Assembly (NCBI GenBank): GCA_031285625.1
Contig: JAITVV010000050.1
Span: 1 to 45,304 of the forward strand
Reading direction: 5' to 3'
Source: Prevotella sp.
GTDB taxonomy: Bacteria > Bacteroidota > Bacteroidia > Bacteroidales > Dysgonomonadaceae
Length of the DNA stretch: 45,304 bases
Shown here: in pieces, positions 42,480-45,304 of the stretch
How the letters are laid out: every line of letters starts with the position of its first letter
How positions within the stretch are numbered: the stretch's first letter is position 1
Notes under the pieces: generated by a model
What the model was told of the DNA's origin: nothing
Databases searched by the model: none
Seen by the model: the letters and a program-made list of their open reading frames with translations, nothing else
Made by a program: the position numbers and the translations under genes

Positions 42480-43000
42480 TTATCATTATGCAACTGAAAT
42501 AAGCGGACATCTTCAAAAGCATCTCCCCGCTGCAACCAGTCTTTCAATATTCCAACTTCCTTATAACCTGCTTTTTGAAAAAGGGCAACGCTTTTCTCAT
42601 TCGATATGGAGATATAGGCATATAGCTGGTGAAGGTATAAAAAGTTGAAAGCATAATCGCGCATAAGTTCCAATGCCTGGCTGGCATAACCTTTCTGACG
42701 AAAAGTTTCATCGATAAGGATTCCGATCCCTGCCCTGCGATTATGGGCATCTATCTCATACAGATCAAGTGTACCTATTGTAATATCATTATGCAGGTCT
42801 ACCATCAGGCGTAGCTGTTTGCTCTGATAAATATCCATTTCCAGGGAGTCATTGATATATTGGCGAATCACCAGTTTAGAATAAGGAGCCAGCGTATTGC
42901 CATGATACCATAGCCCGGTGGAATTTTCCCATCCATACAGCATATCCAGATCTTCCGGCTCAACGGCGCGGAGAGAAATATGAGAATTATTCAAAAGCAT
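42476..43000 (-). CDS. GNAT acetyltransferase, RimJ/RimL-like
   Basis: The 174-residue product has the RimJ/RimL arrangement: LRAVEPEDLDMLYGWEN at the N-terminus, IGTLDLYEIDAHNRRAGIGI, RQKGYASQALELMRDYAF for acetyl-CoA, and NEKSVALFQKAGYKEVGILK at the end. The substrate is probably a protein N-terminus or an amine but is not determinable. It is followed by TsaC with a 4-base overlap. Confidence 0.92.
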   Translation of the reverse strand: MLLNNSHISLRAVEPEDLDMLYGWENSTGLWYHGNTLAPYSKLVIRQYINDSLEMDIYQSKQLRLMVDLHNDITIGTLDLYEIDAHNRRAGIGILIDETFRQKGYASQALELMRDYAFNFLYLHQLYAYISISNEKSVALFQKAGYKEVGILKDWLQRGDAFEDVRLFQLHNDK

Positions 43001-43064
43001 ATATTTCGTATTTTAATAACAGTAGCTTATTGTTGTTCTACTTATCCAGGTATCAGTCTGACCC

Positions 43065-43520
43065 TTAATATGTGTCCCGTTCAAACATTTCTCCTAAACG
43101 GATAAAGAAGTTCTTTTTCCGGCGGCGCACTTTTTGATTTTCACCAGACGACATCATTATTCTTTCAAATGATGTTTCTCCTCTCTCCATAGCTTTTATT
43201 GCATGATATATCACACCCCAATCCGGCAATCCTCCAAGATTTCGGTCATCAATAAACAGGTCAGCCGTTAACTTCCGAGATGCAGTAGCTGCGTCTTCTT
43301 CAGGATAGTTTTTGTTGGCTGCATAAAATACCAGACCTTTAGCCTGACAATAATCCACAGCCTCCTGCAATAACTTACCATCACGTACAGTCCACATTAC
43401 CAGTGTATGCCCGTCTCTTTGCAACTGAAGTAGCGTTTCAATTGCAAACGGTATGGGTTTCCCTATTTTTGGATATTGATGTTCTACAATTGTCCCGTCA
43501 AAATCTACTGCGATATACAT
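43065..43520 (-). CDS. HAD-type phosphatase of the BT0820 family
   Basis: The 151-residue protein starts with the HAD nucleophile motif AVDFDGTIVEH (Asp6 and Asp8), has MWTVRDGK as motif II, a Lys in the AANKNYP region and an acidic motif DLFIDDRNLGG. These match the small Bacteroidetes phosphatases named after BT0820; the substrate is unknown. A -7 box on the minus strand (TATATTTG, 43582-43575) lies 55 bases upstream. It begins the minus-strand cluster that runs to the PHP gene. Confidence 0.9.
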   Translation of the reverse strand: MYIAVDFDGTIVEHQYPKIGKPIPFAIETLLQLQRDGHTLVMWTVRDGKLLQEAVDYCQAKGLVFYAANKNYPEEDAATASRKLTADLFIDDRNLGGLPDWGVIYHAIKAMERGETSFERIMMSSGENQKVRRRKKNFFIRLGEMFERDTY

Positions 43521-43646
43521 TTTTATTCTTTATTTGATTAATTTGTGCAATTATTTAATTCCAAACTTTAATTACAAATATAATTATAATTACGATTGGA
43601 TAATGTTGTAAAGTGTCAAAAGGGAACAGTTCAATCTGTTCAATAT

Positions 43647-44273
43647 TTACATTTTATAAGACTCATTAAAAAGAGTCCGGTTGAGAATAGAGCGGCCAAG
43701 AGTAACTTCGTCGGCATATTCAATTTCATCCCCGATAGAAATACCTCTGGCTATCATAGATACTTTAATATCGCTATAAGGAGACATTTTTTTGTATATA
43801 TAAAAATTAGTCGTATCTCCTTCCATAGTGGTACTTAACGCTAAAATAACTTCTTTGATGCCACCTTTCGCAATTCGTTCTATCAGGCTTTCTATCTCAA
43901 GGTCAGCTGGTCCGATACCATCAATAGGAGAAATAATACCTCCCAATACATGGTATAAACCTTTATATTGCATGGTGTTCTCAATTGCCATAACCTCTTT
44001 AATGTTTTCTACAACACAGATTGTAGAAGCATCGCGCGATTTATCCAAACAAATGGGGCAAACATCGTCGTCGCAAATATTATGGCAAACATTACAATAT
44101 TTGACACCATGTTTCAGCGTAACAAGTGCCTGAGAAAAATTATCAACCATCAGATCATCCTGCCTAAGCAAATGTAAAATTAATCTCAATGCTGTTTTGC
44201 GGCCGATACCAGGAAGTTTAGCAAATTCATTTACCGCATTTTCTAATAAAACCGAAGGATATTTTTGATTCAT
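43647..44273 (-). CDS. recR: Recombination mediator protein RecR
   Basis: RecR works with RecO and RecF to load RecA on gapped DNA. The 208-residue protein has the helix-hairpin-helix [13 protein letters not shown] (about 20-32), the zinc finger Cys60-X2-Cys63 with Cys72-X2-Cys75, and the Toprim domain beginning [14 protein letters not shown] with [11 protein letters not shown] and [11 protein letters not shown] further on. Length and motifs are normal. It has its own promoter and is not obviously linked to the HAD gene downstream (126 bases). Confidence 0.97.
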   Translation of the reverse strand: MNQKYPSVLLENAVNEFAKLPGIGRKTALRLILHLLRQDDLMVDNFSQALVTLKHGVKYCNVCHNICDDDVCPICLDKSRDASTICVVENIKEVMAIENTMQYKGLYHVLGGIISPIDGIGPADLEIESLIERIAKGGIKEVILALSTTMEGDTTNFYIYKKMSPYSDIKVSMIARGISIGDEIEYADEVTLGRSILNRTLFNESYKM

Positions 44274-44292
44274 AATGCTCGTTATTCGACTG

Positions 44293-44300
44293 CAAAGATA
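44293..44300 (-). promoter_or_regulatory. -7 box of recR
   Basis: The minus strand reads TATCTTTG, 19 bases before the recR ATG. Confidence 0.55.
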
Positions 44301-44859
44301 TGAATATCCTTAAAGATTCCTTATTCCTTAATATTATTTTAGATTTTCACCAGTTTGATATAACCGATTGAGAAATAAACCTTTTGCAGAGTTTTTGAAA
44401 TTCAGAGGTAACGAGTTAGTAACCGTGCATATTTCAACGATTTGCGGTGCAATACTGTCAAATAACTCATGCCAAAAGTACATATTATTTTTGAAACCAA
44501 CACATGTTTTTTTCCTTTCTTTTTCCGATAAACACCTCCTCTGTGGAAAGAATGAATAAGGCAAGGCTTTTATCGGAAATACTCTTTCGAGGTACGAGAA
44601 AGGAAGATTTTCGATAAAATTCATTTCAGCCTTGACGTTTCATTCTTGGAGCATACCTTTGTGTTCGGATGAAGAAAGGTTATTCATTTCGTTGTCCCAC
44701 TATTCTACCCCATTGACGCATAACATATCGGTGACTTGACACAGGTGAGGTTTTTTTAATTCGAACGGGAGTAAACGCTGAAAATACGCACAATGTTTTT
44801 GCGAGAGTGCCTCTCGCTTACACTAAATCGCCGTCGTATGCAAGTTGTTTTGTTATGAT
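44301..44859. other. Gene-poor junction between recR and the HsdS gene
   Basis: No secure gene. A plus-strand frame of about 62 codons (44368-44556, TTG start, FAEFLKFRGNELVTVHIS) and an overlapping minus-strand frame (44334-44624) compete; neither has a recognised family or good start. GCGAGAG and CTCTCGC form a short hairpin at 44801-44817. Composition changes noticeably here, consistent with the edge of an acquired segment. Confidence 0.45.
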
Positions 44860-45304
44860 TTAAGCATAATCGATATCTATACTTGCGATTTTATCCAATT
44901 CTTCCGCAATACTTTTTTTGATTTGCTCTATTTTGCTGTATTTTTTGGCAATTTCTTTTTGAGCAGACAGATCAAGTTCGCCTTTTGAGTTAATCGGAAT
45001 AAGCATTTCAATATGTTGTATTTTTCCTTTTCCCGCCTTGTTACTAAAGCCGAATGAATGTTTCGCAAATTCACTTTCAATCGTGTATTTCAAAAAATCA
45101 ACATCTAAAAAATCTGTATATTTTCCTTGTACGATTAGTGGAATTACTTTTTCCGATAATGAAAATTTACCAATTCTATAATGAACTTTTCCTACAGAAC
45201 CATCAATATTCCAAGTTAAGCAATCCGAAAAGTATCTTACATTTTGTAAATTATTGGCAACATATCCATAATCCACCGATTCGGGAAATTTAGAAGCAGA
45301 ATAA
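44860..45304 (-). CDS. hsdS: Type I restriction specificity subunit (HsdS), C-terminal part
   Basis: The open frame runs off the window edge. Its visible 148 residues match the second half-domain of a type I S subunit: a YSASKFPESVDYGYV start, LTWNIDGSVGKVHYR, then KVIPLIVQGKYTDFLDVDFL and the KAGKGKIQHIEMLIPI target-recognition end. A helical conserved region with AQKEIAKKYSKIEQIKKSI follows, ending at the stop at 44860. S subunits set the DNA sequence recognised by the R and M subunits. The gene's 5' part and any hsdR and hsdM lie beyond the window. Confidence 0.82.
   Translation of the reverse strand, partial: YSASKFPESVDYGYVANNLQNVRYFSDCLTWNIDGSVGKVHYRIGKFSLSEKVIPLIVQGKYTDFLDVDFLKYTIESEFAKHSFGFSNKAGKGKIQHIEMLIPINSKGELDLSAQKEIAKKYSKIEQIKKSIAEELDKIASIDIDYA

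Noticed and set aside
44334-44624. A 96-codon minus-strand gene after recR
   Set aside because: A competing plus-strand frame overlaps it and neither has a recognised domain, promoter or good start, so I describe the stretch without calling a gene.
1-45304. CRISPR arrays and tRNA or rRNA genes
   Set aside because: No regularly spaced direct repeats with unique spacers and no cloverleaf or rRNA-like sequence were found by eye; a covariance-model search would settle this.

Overview
The window is AT-rich DNA from a member of the Bacteroidales. Almost every well-defined gene start is preceded by the Bacteroidetes -7 box TAnnTTTG, sometimes with a TTTG or TTGG -33 box 19-20 bases further upstream. 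It also carries a type IX secretion (T9SS) C-terminal sorting domain, SusE/SusF-like modules, Bacteroidetes-style AraC and RNase H remnants and a BT0820-type phosphatase. The gene set looks like Dysgonomonas or a close relative, but that genus is an inference; no rRNA or other taxonomic marker is present. I see no tRNA, rRNA or CRISPR array.

Region 1 (1-27.8 kb) is a dense chromosomal backbone. It holds an ABC-F ATPase, a small lipoprotein, tilS diverging from a Crp/Fnr regulator, an HD phosphohydrolase, a TerC membrane protein with a structured leader, lipA and a methyltransferase-TamB pair. A three-gene minus-strand operon follows (ABC exporter, suppressor-of-fused protein, voltage-gated channel), then an AAA_28 ATPase. 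Next come a very large secreted esterase with six SusE/F-like modules and a T9SS tail, a GH20 beta-hexosaminidase lipoprotein, a PoxB-type pyruvate oxidase, an AspT-family transporter and a 101-residue free-standing EF-Tu domain-2 protein.

Region 2 (27.8-37.3 kb) is accessory and partly decayed. Frameshifted or nonsense-containing remains of a GNAT acetyltransferase, an AraC regulator and an RNase HI-like gene lie among two kinds of diverged short repeats and a MITE-like inverted-repeat element. Three intact genes stand among them: kdpD and kdpE without kdpFABC in the window, and a 743-residue exported surface protein with a duplicated module. A short HU-family gene follows the MITE-like element.

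Region 3 (37.9-44.3 kb) returns to backbone: mdh, a coiled-coil membrane protein with a GNAT enzyme, and a tightly packed minus-strand operon (HAD phosphatase, RimJ-like GNAT, TsaC/Sua5, pentapeptide-repeat protein, PHP phosphoesterase), then recR. The last kilobase holds about 590 bases without a convincing gene and then the 3' end of a type I restriction specificity (HsdS) gene cut by the window edge.

Themes that tie genes together are glycan scavenging (esterase with binding modules, GH20 hexosaminidase), envelope assembly (TamB, T9SS cargo, surface protein) and tRNA modification (tilS, TsaC). The points most worth a second look are the channel/SUFU/exporter operon, the modular esterase, the lone EF-Tu domain 2, the 68-bp repeat next to the dead AraC gene, the kdpDE pair without kdpFABC, the missing tamB start codon and the MITE-like element.
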